A DNA stretch of 64,000 nucleotides, taken from NCBI GenBank assembly GCA_032622095.1, contig CP136063.1, forward strand, positions 23,686,987 through 23,750,986. Direction: 5' to 3'. Source of the stretch: Siphonodentalium dalli. Lineage: Eukaryota; Mollusca; Scaphopoda; Gadilida; Siphonodentaliidae. The position numbers were made by a program, and so were the translations under genes. Of the stretch, positions 11,395 to 23,000 are shown one piece after another. Below the pieces are notes generated by a model. That model was not told the DNA's origin. It was given only the letters and a program-made list of their open reading frames with translations, and searched no databases. Each line of letters opens with the position of its first letter. The first letter of the stretch is position 1.

Positions 11395-12375
11395 CATGAC
11401 ATGACGTGCATATAGCGAGTGGCTACATGGCCATGGATGAGGTGTATATGCATACATGAAGGGACTGTACTGACATGGCGGGGGTGTATTAGTATATCTT
11501 GAGTGGCTATTCGGCTATAGTGTGACAAATAGGGGTACAAGGCGTTACATGGCAGATGGTGAGGTGAATATGTATACAAGGATTGACTATGATCATGCAT
11601 GAATGTTTTGAGTAGGTACACACGGGGTGACATTATGGCCATAGGTCAGGTGAAGGAGTGTACCAAGTGCCATGGGTGAGGGTATGTGTTTGAAGCGAGT
11701 GGCTATATGGCCATTGGTGAGGTGCATAATTATGTATACCTGGAGTGACTATATGGTCATTGTTGTGGTGTTGATGTATATATTGAATGTCTATTTGACC
11801 ATGTGTGTGAAGAATATGTATACAGGGGATTACCGTATGGCCAATGGTGAAGTGAATGTGTATACAAGGAGTTACTATATGGTTATGTGTCATGTTTAGG
11901 AGTATACCCGGTGTGCCTGCATTGTGACGCATGGCTGTATGGTCATCCGTGGTATGTACGGGTATAACCATGTATGGTTGTATGATCATGTATCAGGTGT
12001 ACGTGTAAACAGTGTGTGGCTAAATTGTCATTAATGTGGTGCTTATGAATATATGGAGTGATTGTGTCATAATGGGTGGCTATCGCTTTCCACGTTTAAC
12101 GTTTCCCCATTGTACATAAACACCATCAAGATTGAGAACTCTCTGACATGACCTCTCTATTGATTAACATATCCTTGAGTTATTGTGGAAAGCTATAGCC
12201 ACCCAAGGCACACATGTACAACCCATCCATTACGTCAGTCAGTCCATATGAACATAAACACCACACAAATGACAATATAGTCACCCACTTTATACACGTA
12301 CATCTGACCATACAGCCGTACTTGGTTATACCACAAATGACGATACAGCTACGAGTCACCATGCATGACGCCAGT
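11395..12375. repeat. Degenerate minisatellite in both orientations around an inversion point near 12140
   Basis: Units of roughly 55-70 bp with 'GTGGCTATATGGCCAT', 'GGTGAGGTG' and 'ATATGTATACA' run on the plus strand to about 12080. The same words appear reverse-complemented from about 12190. 'GGGTGGCTATCGCTTTCCAC' at about 12076 pairs with 'GTGGAAAGCTATAGCCACCC' at 12185-12204. Long frames here come from the repeat. Confidence 0.65.
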
Positions 12376-12459
12376 TATGTGAGTTTTCCAATTATTTTTA
12401 TCTCTATTATTTCAAACATTTGTTGACATAATAAACATATTGAAAATTGAATTGAAAAA

Positions 12460-12921
12460 TCAATTGTATATAACTTGGTGGTGTAAGTTGGTTGACATTG
12501 GGTGGGCGTAACCTTGAATAACCTTTTGCGCCGCCGTTAAACGACCCTTCCGTCGCATTTCGAGTTTTCGGCGATTGTACAATGTTTGCCGAAGCATGGT
12601 CGCCAGGTATGTGAGGCCATCCGTCAAAAGTGTATCGACATTCGGTACCAGTGGGCATGACATATATTTCTCCTGCTAATGTCGTACGTGATGCCGGTAT
12701 ACTCACTATGGCGTGCTGGGGGAGGGGTACTAGTGCATATCAATTCAAGTCAGCCGACAATCAACAAAACTGGTTGGCTTTATCTTCATCGCCAGTGTTT
12801 TTACATTGGAACCATGGATAGTAACGCCACATTGTATATGTACATCGTGATCAGCTCTTCTGGTGATAACCTGGTATACATGGCTCCAATGGGGTCAACT
12901 TCAGCTCTCGTCATCGGGTAG
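12460..12921. other. Possible exonic remnant, unidentified
   Basis: Base composition is more balanced here than around it, and several frames are open on both strands. On the plus strand, frames over 12630-12821 and 12679-12921 give unremarkable soluble sequence (e.g. 'TSAYQFKSADNQQNWLAL'). On the minus strand, 12460-12663 gives a basic stretch ('RRKLEMRRKGRLTAAQ'). No domain was recognised and no clean pair of splice sites was found. It could be an old exon or a piece of a mobile-element gene. 'GGCGTGCTGGGGGAGGGGTA' at about 12711 recurs, minus one G, near 13258. Confidence 0.2.
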
Positions 12922-13453
12922 GGCTTCACATCAGTATTGCTAATACGTCTTCTTCAGTACGACTCCATCGTATCAAGAAGCATCTATAGTATGGTAAATA
13001 CACATACGTGTATACATCTTCACTGTAATCATCTGAGTAACTCAACAACTAATCAACAACAAGAAACATCAATCACTATCTACACAAACCTCATAACAGC
13101 AGAGAATATGACAAAACTCTAATATAAAACAGAGCATCGAAAAACCTCTTCGGGACTAAAATACCAACTTACAAATATTCTATCAAAACAAGAATACAGT
13201 ATACAAAATTTCTTCGGAAGCGAAAATATGTGATCCCACCGCCGGACACCATTATGTGGCGTGCTGGGGAGGGGTACTAGTACCTATATAAATGTCCTAA
13301 ATAGGCCGAGCGGAAACCTGACATAATATATACCCCAAATGCCACACGTGAAGCTAACTGTTTCCCAACTTACAAGTGGTAGCTTTATAGTTATACTGAG
13401 GAAGTGCCACACCATGGGCCACTGGTCAACTCACTACATAATTACCATATCAT

Positions 13454-13710
13454 TAATATGCATAAGCCAGTTGGTAAGTATACCTGCATCTGTATCGGAT
13501 TGGTATCTGAAACTGTGACCTTTGACCTCGTTCACGACGTGACCTATCTGCATATAGGCAGCTGGTAGGTACATGTATACCCATGTATGTATCGGAATGG
13601 TAGCGGTAGCTGACACTGTGACCTCTGACATCTTTCACGACCTGACCTGTATGCATATAGGCTAGCTGATAGGTACCTGTTTACCCATACATCTATCGGA
13701 TTGGTAGCGT
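13454..13710. repeat. Degenerate tandem repeat, about 90-105 bp unit, 2.5 copies
   Basis: The words 'ATGCATATAGGC', 'AGCTGATAGGTAC', 'TATCGGATTGGTA' and 'ACTGTGACCTYTGAC' recur at about 13460, 13549 and 13651. The array ends about 25 bp before the candidate exon at 13737. Confidence 0.75.
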
Positions 13711-13736
13711 ATGCATGTTATTAACTGGACTGACAG

Positions 13737-13872
13737 TGAAGTACAACGAGCTGAACATATCTGAATGGATTGGTAACATGTCAACCAAGACATCTGACGA
13801 GCAGTGGGTGGGGCGGTACAGCGACCGGATCGTCGTCACTGCATGGCTGGATGACGACATCAATATTCACGA
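13737..13872 (+). CDS. Orphan exon candidate, protein unidentified
   Basis: A 136-base stretch lies between a plausible acceptor ('CTGGACTGACAG') and a good donor (GA|GTAAGC). With two leading bases it reads without stops as KYNELNISEWIGNMSTKT, then DEQWVGRYSDRIVVTAWL and DDDINIH. The composition looks like real protein: a mix of hydrophobic and charged residues with Trp, and one N-x-S and one N-x-S/T glycosylation sequon. It enters in phase 1 and leaves in phase 2, so it does not fit the phase pattern of the lectin gene about 5.9 kb downstream and would belong to another gene. No family was recognised. It may also be a chance open stretch. Confidence 0.35.
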
Positions 13873-14637
13873 GTAAGCTGATCGACGTTGTACATCTGGG
13901 CTGTCTATATACCTGACATTTACCTGAGCATTACCAACTGGTGGACTAGATTATAACTTACACTGTGCGCATGATAAATACAACACCCAAATACATCTGA
14001 GTTGACCAGCCTAACAAGAGTAGATACCAGTATAAAATGCTATGATTTATTTACAATGACCAGAATACTATTGTGTATTATAAGCTATGACAACAATATG
14101 AACAATCTGTACGCACTATATTATGGGAATATGTATTGCATAAAGCAGTGATGGAATACTCGTAAATTACTTCTATTAGTGCGATTATTAATATGACTGA
14201 ACCTGCATATACTATTGACTATAGTAATTGAGTTACCTGTGAGGAATAATAACATGACCTGGATAAACATGTTATGTACGTCTGATCGTGGAATGGTACT
14301 GCAGCATCTACTGATAAAGTATGGACGGTGTACGTGTACTGGATGCATAGTGTGCATGTGGCATGTGTGCTGACCTGCCTGTAACCTGGGCCTCAACCAA
14401 GTGTGGACATCTATGTGTCACCAGGCAGCACTGGAAATGGTTCACCTGGGATGGGCGTAATACAGAGCATCGGCAAAGCAATCGACCAAGTGGTGGTGGG
14501 TGGTTGTTTGGTTGGTTTCTGTCTCGATATGAACTGAACCAGGTCTGCATTTGAATTCGGATTGTCTGATTATTACATCTGCCATGACCAGACCAAAGTG
14601 GTCTGTGAGTGAAACTGTACTATCCATAATCCAGGTG

Positions 14638-14762
14638 ATGCATCTCTGTCTGTCCTCGTGCATCTAAACCATCGTGCATCTAAACCTGGCTCTGATTCTA
14701 ACAGTGAGCTGCGATGCATCTGTCTGTCCTCTTGCATCTAAACCTGGCTCTGATTCTGACTG
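14638..14762. repeat. Short direct duplication
   Basis: 'GATGCATCTSTGTCTGTCCT' followed by 'GCATCTAAACCTGGCTCTGA' occurs twice about 70 bp apart, with a partial third 'CATCGTGCATCTAAACC'. Confidence 0.7.
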
Positions 14763-16000
14763 TACCTCCTGGGTGGATAGCATGACTGGAGTACCATTAT
14801 TCCCCACAGGCTAACGCAAGAACTAACCTATACTACACATGTACTACAAAAGTACTAAGAATAAGAGTAAAGAATGACTTCGACTGAAGTCTGAACTGCG
14901 GTGAAATTGACCAATTGGAAAATTACATGAAATATGCGTTGAAATTACCTAAACGGAAAGTGCAATCACCAAGATTGCGAGCTGTGGATGCTCTATAATA
15001 GTAGCCTGGCATGATATTCTTCTTTCGCCAGGATACGTATGGAAATACGGTTGAAATATTGCTTGAAAAATAGCTCGATTGTCATGAAAGCCGTCGGAAT
15101 GCCCTTGCATCGTTGTTGACAAAGTGACGTGAGTTGCTATGCTGAGAGATAAAATTGAAAGCCAGCGACGTTGGCGGTTGGTCGGTATTTATACCCAGCC
15201 AACCGGAAACAAGGCCGTTAAAAATAGCATAGCAAGGCACATCACGCGGCACGTAGGATTTCCCGTAATATTTACAATTATGAAAGTGCCAGATCAGCAA
15301 AGCGATCTGTGAAATAAAACTGTTCAAACTGATCAAATGGTACGAATACGATGAATAGATTTACGATATAAATCGCGATGAACATTACGAAAGTAAAATT
15401 ACGTAAAATAGGGCGAACATAGAATTTAATTAGAAATATTTTATAATTAGTTAACCCTATCACGCTTCACTCACCATAATTGATTTAAGTCATGGAATAA
15501 GACTTCGCCCTGACTGTGCCGGTGTCTTTAAACGTCATGAGTTTGTCTGCATTTGACTGAAAGCGTGGCGATAAGGTTGCCTTTGAATGTGGTTTGGATA
15601 TCAATGCCAATTCTCTATTGTGGAAAACAGGACCAACCGCTCATTGAATGTTTTGAAATTACAAAAGACTAACATTGATTGATGTTGTGGACCACTTCGA
15701 CCTTTATATGGCCACGACCTGTGGTCGTTATATATGGTTTGGAGTGCATACCGCTGCTGATATGCGGTACATATATGCACCCATGGCCGGTGTGTGGGAA
15801 CGTGACTTCGTATAAACTATCGATGGGGCACCTGACGGCGTGGGATCCTCGTGTTGCGGCGCGCATACACTTGCCTGGGGTGATCGATGTTATGGACAGT
15901 TACTGTTTTATAATCGCTGGATGGTGTGTGTCTGTGTTGCGTTCGTTGCAAGATTGTGTCGTGTTGTCACTGACTTGTATTGATGCAAGATTTAAGCACA
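14763..16000. other. Unassigned region
   Basis: No feature could be supported. A 129-codon plus-strand frame at 15679-16068 runs into the following repeat and has no recognisable domain or splice context. Confidence 0.35.
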
Positions 16001-16004
16001 TTGT

Positions 16005-16340
16005 TAGAAAATACCGTCGCTTTAACGGTCTGAGACCGGGCAATATCGCTGCCAACATTTGGCGTTAAACATACGGTCTGGCCGTAGCATGTTCCATGGT
16101 ATAATAACGTCGCCTTAACGGTCTGAGACCGCGCAACATCGCTGCCAACATTAGACGGTTAAACCCACTGTCAGGCCATAGCATGTTCCACGGTATAAAA
16201 CCGTTAAGTAACTGGCAGACCTTAACCAGTAACTGTCAGACCATTGTATTTTTTACGGTTCAGCGCCGTTTAATTAATATCAAGAACGTAACTAATAAAG
16301 GTCAGACCAATGGTATTTTTTATGGGTCAACACCAATGTT
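16005..16340. repeat. Degenerate tandem repeat, about 105 bp unit, 3 copies
   Basis: 'CTTTAACGGTCTGAGACCG' and 'AACATCGCTGCCAACATT' occur near 16019 and 16111, and 'GCATGTTCCAYGGTATAA' near 16088 and 16180. Weaker versions ('GTCAGACCAYTGTATTTTT') continue to 16340. Confidence 0.7.
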
Positions 16341-16790
16341 TGCTCTTTATTTGCTAATTTACCATATAATTAGCCAGGTTCCCATGGTGACAATATGATT
16401 TCCCGATAGGCATTACGATTCATATGTTTTTGAATGGTCGAAACTAGTATTATTCGTAACTGAAAAATGCATCTTAGTTCTTATGTTACGATCATAGTTT
16501 TGAAATTCAAATCCTCAATGCATAAAGTGACAGAAAATACAGAGGATCAAGCTTGTTATCTGCCTCGAATAATTTAATCCGGAAAAGGCTGCGCAAGCGT
16601 AATGTGTTCGCCTTTCAATAACTACTGTATAAACATGGCTGTAAATAAAAAACGATACTAGTAATAGCTGATAAGCCAACCCATCACTATTCAGTTATGA
16701 GTAATACTAATTTCGAACATTCTAAAACATTAACCGGCATGCCCTTTTAAGCCATAAAAAGAACAAAGCTACATGTTTCACAGTTAAAAG

Positions 16791-17256
16791 AAGAAGTGGT
16801 ATTTTTAGGCGCACCTTTATTGCGATATTGAGCGTGCTTAATTTAGAAAAACGCGTGATTATAGCACACTACCAAAAATCTGTCCCGCTTATTGAACGCA
16901 AAATATTGCGATACTAAGCGCGCTAAATTTCATACAGACCCGATAGTGTTATATTTATATTAGATAAATTCTGTGCATATTGTGTACATATAGCATTTAC
17001 AAATATAATTATATACATAACTAAAACATTGTCTCTAATTATACAATAAACAATATAGAAGAAGCAATAATTTGATTTAAATGTCACAATTTTGAGCGCA
17101 AGATGTCGCAATATTAAGTGAAAAATATTGAGATATTAAGCGCAAAATATTGCAATAATATCACAAGCGACATGCTTATAAGCGTTTCCACTTGCAATAT
17201 TATTGCGATATTGGGCGCGAAAATAGCGTGCTTAATATACCACTTCTTTTGACTGG
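16791..17256. mobile_element. Foldback/MITE-like element, 466 bp
   Basis: The left end 'CAGTTAAAAGAAGAAGTGGT' pairs with the right end 'ACCACTTCTTTTGACTG', apart from a 3-base indel. Subterminal 'GCGATATTGAGCGTGCTTAA' and 'GCAATATTRAGCGC' words recur inside in both orientations. No coding capacity and no certain target-site duplication were seen. Superfamily unknown. Confidence 0.6.
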
Positions 17257-19345
17257 TACTGCATATATCAATAACAGCTAGTTGGGATTGGAATCTTCAA
17301 GACAACAGCAGATCCCATAATAAATGTGCGCAATGACTTGGCGACAATGTTCTCCTTTAGTCGCAAATTTTCCATGAAATTTTAAAGCACGATGCATCAA
17401 ACTGTATACTGGTATCACAACACTTAGTATCAATATCAGTGAGTCAGCCAAAGATAGTTTGATAAGAACATCCAACCAATAGTGTACTCCCGGTAAATGA
17501 TCGTAATACCGGTAACTTGACGATAACATGGCGAATGATGACAATGTCTCTTAACCACACATTTCAATGAAAATTTGTGAACACGAGATGAATTGGTCCT
17601 GTAATTGTAAAGATGGAATTGTAGATATGTGATAATCCATCACTGCGCGGCGTCAGTTCATTGTTTACGGTGTTTTTGTTGACATTGAAGCTCTTGTGAA
17701 GCTCTTGCGCACATTACATGTACATGTACATGTATATCCTCTCTTGTAAATGTACATGCATTTGCTTTGAAACAATCAGATTCTGAACACTGTCAGCTGG
17801 ATTGTCAACATTATAATAGTAATAGCTGCTTGTTGAGTCGTTGTTGTTATTATTGTCAATATTGGTTGACATCGACGCTCGTGTTAATTGTACCTGTATC
17901 CTCTCGTATTAGTAAATGTGCCAGTGTTTTGATACTAAGTCACAATACAGCACTGAGTCGAATGAAGTCAGACCATGGATCATGCCATGAAATAATGAAT
18001 CGATTGGCACGAATCTCTGCTCTCGAATTTAGTGGAAAGTGTCAATGATTAAGCCGATTTTCGAAGAATTGAAACTTGTCCGGTTATCAAAGGAACCGAA
18101 ATCAGACCGTCTTAACAACTGTCCACAATCGAAAAGGTAACAGTTTCCCAAAAACAATAGTTTTCATTGCCAAATAAAAAATGGCGAAGAAATGAGCTGT
18201 GCTAAAGCGGCAATTTAACGCCGGAATGAGAATAACGTACCGTACTCATGATAATTTGTACACCTAATAACACACAATGAATGCCGGATAAATAATATAT
18301 ATTAAATATATTAAATATCAGCAGAGTAAGATCCAGTCATACTGTATGGAGTAATTGCCGTATATAATATGGTCGCCGATAACTATACTATTGAATTTTG
18401 ACGGCATGACTTTGAATCACGAAAATATTTAATTTAGACAATTTTCATGGGCACATAAAATAATGGTAGGGGACCGTCAAACTGATGAAACGGTATGGGA
18501 CCGTCGATTATGACGGCCCGAAACCGTCGAACCGACAGTAATTTCTAACAGTGCAGGTTATATGGTTAAATTTGTTATCGGTGTATCGGATACATCGCTT
18601 TGTGATGTCAGTGCTTGATGCTGTGGATCGTTGTAGGGTATAGATACTTCATATCTGATACATACCACATACGTGTACACCGCCTACCGAGAATAGTTTG
18701 CCACAAAATTTCAAGAATTCAAATTAGAATCCTCATATCACGGAGAAGGTATAAATTTGGTTGAAATCGGCACTAAAAATATTGTTTATCAATTGTTGTA
18801 TCACTCTCCCCATCTGTGAAGCCCTGACTCTAACTTTTGACAACTGTAAACCACACAACTAGACTCCTGGTCACTGTGTATGAAATGTTACGTCGGAAGT
18901 CGTTATTTCGCCGGTATTGTGATGGTTATTGACTGATTTGTTGAGGTTCCTTATGATTAAAATAATCATTTTAGGGACAAATTCTCGCATAATTGTAATT
19001 ATCTTAAGTACATTAAACATTCGGAACATTTGAAATAATTTTGTGATGTCATAAAATATTAAATGATAACATATATTTGATATTTTTTGTATTTCAAATT
19101 CATGTAGTGAGCTCATAACATGAATTATTGATATCACTAAATAGGAAATAAATAGAACCGCGCCCCTCACATCATATACATGGTGCCTATCATAGTATCA
19201 CATCATATACATGGTCCCTAACACAATACCACATAATTGCGGATTTCCAATATTAAGATATCACATCATACACGTACATGGGCTCTGACAGTATCACATT
19301 CATTGAAAAATGAACTGTGGTAATATATGCGTAATATAAGTGACA
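17257..19345. other. Unassigned region upstream of the lectin gene
   Basis: No exon, RNA or terminal repeat could be supported. It includes an 'ACATGTACATGTACATGTAT' run near 17717 and a piece (about 18690-18790) related to the dispersed repeat near 8518. A distal promoter of the lectin gene could lie here, but nothing in the sequence shows it. Confidence 0.4.
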
Positions 19346-19679
19346 CTATAAAAGCCTAGATGGGCGATTAAAAAAAATAGTATAAAAGCCCAGATTGGCT
19401 GCCAAGCTTGTTCGGTTTTAGAGTAAATTCCAAAGTATGTCGGACGCAATACTGACGGGTTATTACTTTTGGACAACTAATGTATATATTTCTTTGGGGA
19501 ATATCAGGAAAACTTGTTTTCATGATATTCGCAAATTTGTTTTATATTTTAGTTGTCCAAAAGTAATAAACAATCAGAATTCGTCCAATATATCCTTTAA
19601 TTTGAAGCTCACTCTCAAACCGCCCAGTTTGGGCTTTTATACTATTTGTTTCAAAATTGCCCAGGCTTTTATTTATAGG
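19346..19679. mobile_element. Foldback element (334 bp) just before the lectin start codon
   Basis: The left end 'CTATAAAAGCC...GGGCGATT' pairs with the right end 'AATTGCCC-AGGCTTTTATTTATAG'. A second pair is 'ATAGTATAAAAGCCCAG' with 'GGGCTTTTATACTAT'. Near the centre, 'TTACTTTTGGACAACTAA' (19462) has its near-exact complement 'TTAGTTGTCCAAAAGTAA' (19551). Two TATAAAA words (19347, 19381) sit in the left arm. The element ends 71 bp before the ATG at 19751, so it may supply 5' UTR or promoter sequence; that is inference. Confidence 0.7.
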
Positions 19680-19750
19680 ATCTCATGATATAACGCATTA
19701 TATGCGCCACCTGGTGATAACTTGTAACGGTTCTTCATGGCAGGTTAAAA

Positions 19751-20047
19751 ATGACTCTATTTGTGGCAGTCTTCATGGCGCTAGCGTATCTGGCGGCGGC
19801 GGTAAATGGCAAATCAACAGTTCTCCGTGAAACTCAAAAAAGAGAAATCAGCACCACAGATGACGGATACCTTCAATCGGTCCAATCACACAGCTCCCTG
19901 AAATGTGGCCGGCGATGCTCGGCACTCGATGTCTGTTTGTCTGCGTCGTTCAATAGAGCGACGAGCGAGTGTCGCTTATCTTCACACTGGTATGATGATC
20001 CAGACGACCAGACAGATCCAGACACAGACAGTGACTTCATGCAGAAG
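19751..20047 (+). CDS. Lectin exon 1: signal peptide and PAN/apple domain
   Basis: The ATG follows 'GGCAGGTTAAAA'. The first residues MTLFVAVFMALAYLAAAVNG form a signal peptide, likely cut after VNG. The body, with 'KCGRRCSALDVCLSASFN' and 'ECRLSSHW', has the Cys spacing and 'C-xxx-C-x5-C-x-S-F-N' signature of a PAN/apple domain, a binding fold for proteins or glycans. An acidic tail (DDPDDQTDPDTDSD) precedes the donor AAG|GTGAGG at 20048. The exon is 99 whole codons (phase 0). A 5' UTR exon is possible because 'CATGGCAG' at 19737-19744 resembles an acceptor. The start was chosen because no upstream ATG in frame gives a signal peptide. Confidence 0.78.
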
Positions 20048-23000
20048 GTGAGGATAGTTATGTAGTTGGATGTCGGTGGTTCATGTTTAGACTAAATTAA
20101 ATATTGGCTCCTGTAATGAATTGAGCAAACTCGTCTGCTGCTCATTGTAACGCCGAATATACTAAGTGTCAATGTGTGCACTCGTGTGTATACCGTATCT
20201 TTGTAATACGACCTTGCCCAAACCTGCATACACGGCTCGCCCTGATTGGTCAGTAGCCTGTATTCCCATGGATACATGAACGTCGTTTTGTGGCACAATT
20301 CTAGATATTTTGAATTGTACCACAACACCATGTGGTACCATCAGCGCAATGCTACCAACGCCTCAAACTTTCAGAACGCTCACAATTCAAACCACACGTG
20401 AATTGGTTAATATCATGCTATAGACTGGTGAAAGGGACATATACTAACTACTACCTACTAATACTGACTTTTAATTAAGATAGAACAAAAATAATTCTTA
20501 TCTGCAAAATATTGCCAGAGAGGCAACGAAAAGGGGTCGCCCTTCAAAAGTGACGTCCTGTTTGACGTTATAATTCGTAGAGACGAACTGTTTGTTGGGA
20601 AATCATACCACACATATGTGACCCGCAATATCAAATCCAGTCGTAAGTCGGAATTTGTTTACCCTGTGCCAATCCATTCTCTAATATATGCGAGTCGACC
20701 ATAGGTCGCCTCGCATATATAAGAGAATGCATTGGTCTAACAATTTTTTATCATTTGTTTTAAATAAATGTTTCTTACAATTTTTAGGACATAAAATAAA
20801 AAACATCCATTATCCTGCAGGGAGCCCCACACATATATAGAAGCATATAGCAGAGTGTCGTCTGCTCATGTTTGTCTCCGGCTCTGTATGGGTAAAATTA
20901 TAATATTGTTAAAGAATACAAGAATTTTTTTTTTAAATTGTAAAAAATTGTTAGGCCAATGCATTCTCTTATATATGCGAGGCGACCTATGGTCGACTCG
21001 CATATATAAGAGAATGCATTGGCACAGGGTAAAATCCCGACTTACGACTGGATTTTATATGGCGGGTCACATATATAAACCTGGGCTATTATATCGTAGG
21101 TTGCATGTCTGTCACTACAATCTCGACAAAAACATACAGTCGGATTACAAAAGAAATAAATACACTACACATCGGCGTGTATGGTATAATTAGACCACAT
21201 AAACTGATTGTAGGAATCCGCTTCACGTCGTCCTACACTCAGTTGCTTTGTGGTCAAATTATACTTTACACGCCGACGCGCAGTGTATTTATTTCTAACA
21301 TGTACGAAGTGTATACGTATGCTAGTACCATGTGTGTAAACCTTGACTATGTACCAATTGTACATGCATGCATGTCACCCCTGGACCGGCTCATAATTGT
21401 CAGTAAATGATAGCGAGCTGTCGCATGAAGAAAGAAGGTGTATCCGTTAACTATGTATGTAGTGTATACATCAATGCACGTCAGACGTATGTAGACCATT
21501 CGCTATGTACTAAGTGTCCATGTATGTATTTAGTGTATACATCAATGCACGTCAGACGTATGTAGACCATTCGCTATGTACTAAGTGTCCATGTATGTAT
21601 TTAGTGTATACATCAATGCACGTCAGACGTATGTAGACCATTCGCTATGTACTAAGGGTGCATGTATGTATTTAGTGTATACATCAATGCATGTCAGACG
21701 TATGTAGACCATTCGCTATGTACTAAGGGTGCATGTATGTATTTAGTGTATACATCAATGCACGTCAGACGTATGTAGACCATTCGCTATGTACTAAGTG
21801 TCCATGTATGTATTTAGTGTATACATCAATGCACGTCAGACGTATTTAGACCATTCGCTATGTACTAAGGGTGCATGTATGTATTTAGTGTATACACCAA
21901 TGCATGTCAGACGTATGTAGACCATTCGCTATGTACTAAGGGTGCATGTATGTATTTAGTGTATACATCAATGCATGTCAGACGTATGTAGACCATTCGC
22001 TATGTACTAAGGGTGCATGTATGTATTTAGTGTATACATCAATGCATGTCAGACGTATGTAGACCATTCGCTATGTACTAAGGGTGCATGTATGTATTTA
22101 GTGTATACATCAATGCATGTCAGACGTATGTAGACCATTCGCTATGTACTAAGGGTGCATGTATGTATTTAGTGTATACATCAATGCATGTCAGACGTAT
22201 GTAGACCATTCGCTATGTACTAAGGGTGCATGTATGTATTTAGTGTATACATCAATGCATGTCAGACGTATGTAGACCATTCGCTATGTACTAAGGGTGC
22301 ATGTATGTATTTAGTGTATACATCAATGCATGTCAGACGTATGTAGACCATTCGCTATGTACTAAGGGTGCATGTATGTATTTAGTGTATACATCAATGC
22401 ATGTCAGACGTATGTAGACCATTCGCTATGTACTAAGGGTGCATGTATGTATTTAGTGTATACATCAATGCATGTCAGACGTATGTAGACCATTCGCTAT
22501 GTACTAAGGGTGCATGTATGTATTTAGTGTATACATCAATGCATGTCAGACGTATGTAGACCATTCGCTATGTACTAAGGGTGCATGTATGTATTTAGTG
22601 TATACATCAATGCATGTCAGACGTATGTAGACCATTCGCTATGTACTAAGGGTGCATGTATGTATTTAGTGTATACATCAATGCATGTCAGACGTATGTA
22701 GACCATTCGCTATGTACTAAGGGTGCATGTATGTATTTAGTGTATACATCAATGCATGTCAGACGTATGTAGACCATTCGCTATGTACTAAGGGTGCATG
22801 TATGTATTTAGTGTATACATCAATGCATGTCAGACGTATGTAGACCATTCGCTATGTACTAAGGGTGCATGTATGTATTTAGTGTATACATCAATGCATG
22901 TCAGACGTATGTAGACCATTCGCTATGTACTAAGGGTGCATGTATGTATTTAGTGTATACATCAATGCATGTCAGACGTATGTAGACCATTCGCTATGTA

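Larger units (their letters stand above)
20617..21071. mobile_element. TA-flanked MITE (455 bp) with long terminal inverted repeats and nested palindromes
   Basis: The ends are TA|TGTGACCCGC and GCGGGTCACA|TA, consistent with a Tc1/mariner-type TA target. The inverted repeats extend about 135 bp inward ('AAATCCAGTCGTAAGTCGG', 'ACCCTGTGCCAAT', the palindrome, then 'CTAACAATTTTT'). Each arm contains its own palindrome (20669-20735 and 20956-21022). No transposase is present. It lies in intron 1 of the lectin gene. Confidence 0.8.

Noticed and set aside
14363-14554. Frame with 'KCGHLCVTRQHWKWFTWDG' as a second PAN-like exon
   Set aside because: Cys spacing is incomplete, no acceptor/donor pair fits, and other frames are equally open.
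15679-16068. 129-codon plus-strand frame as a gene
   Set aside because: No recognisable domain or splice context, and its end runs into a degenerate tandem repeat.
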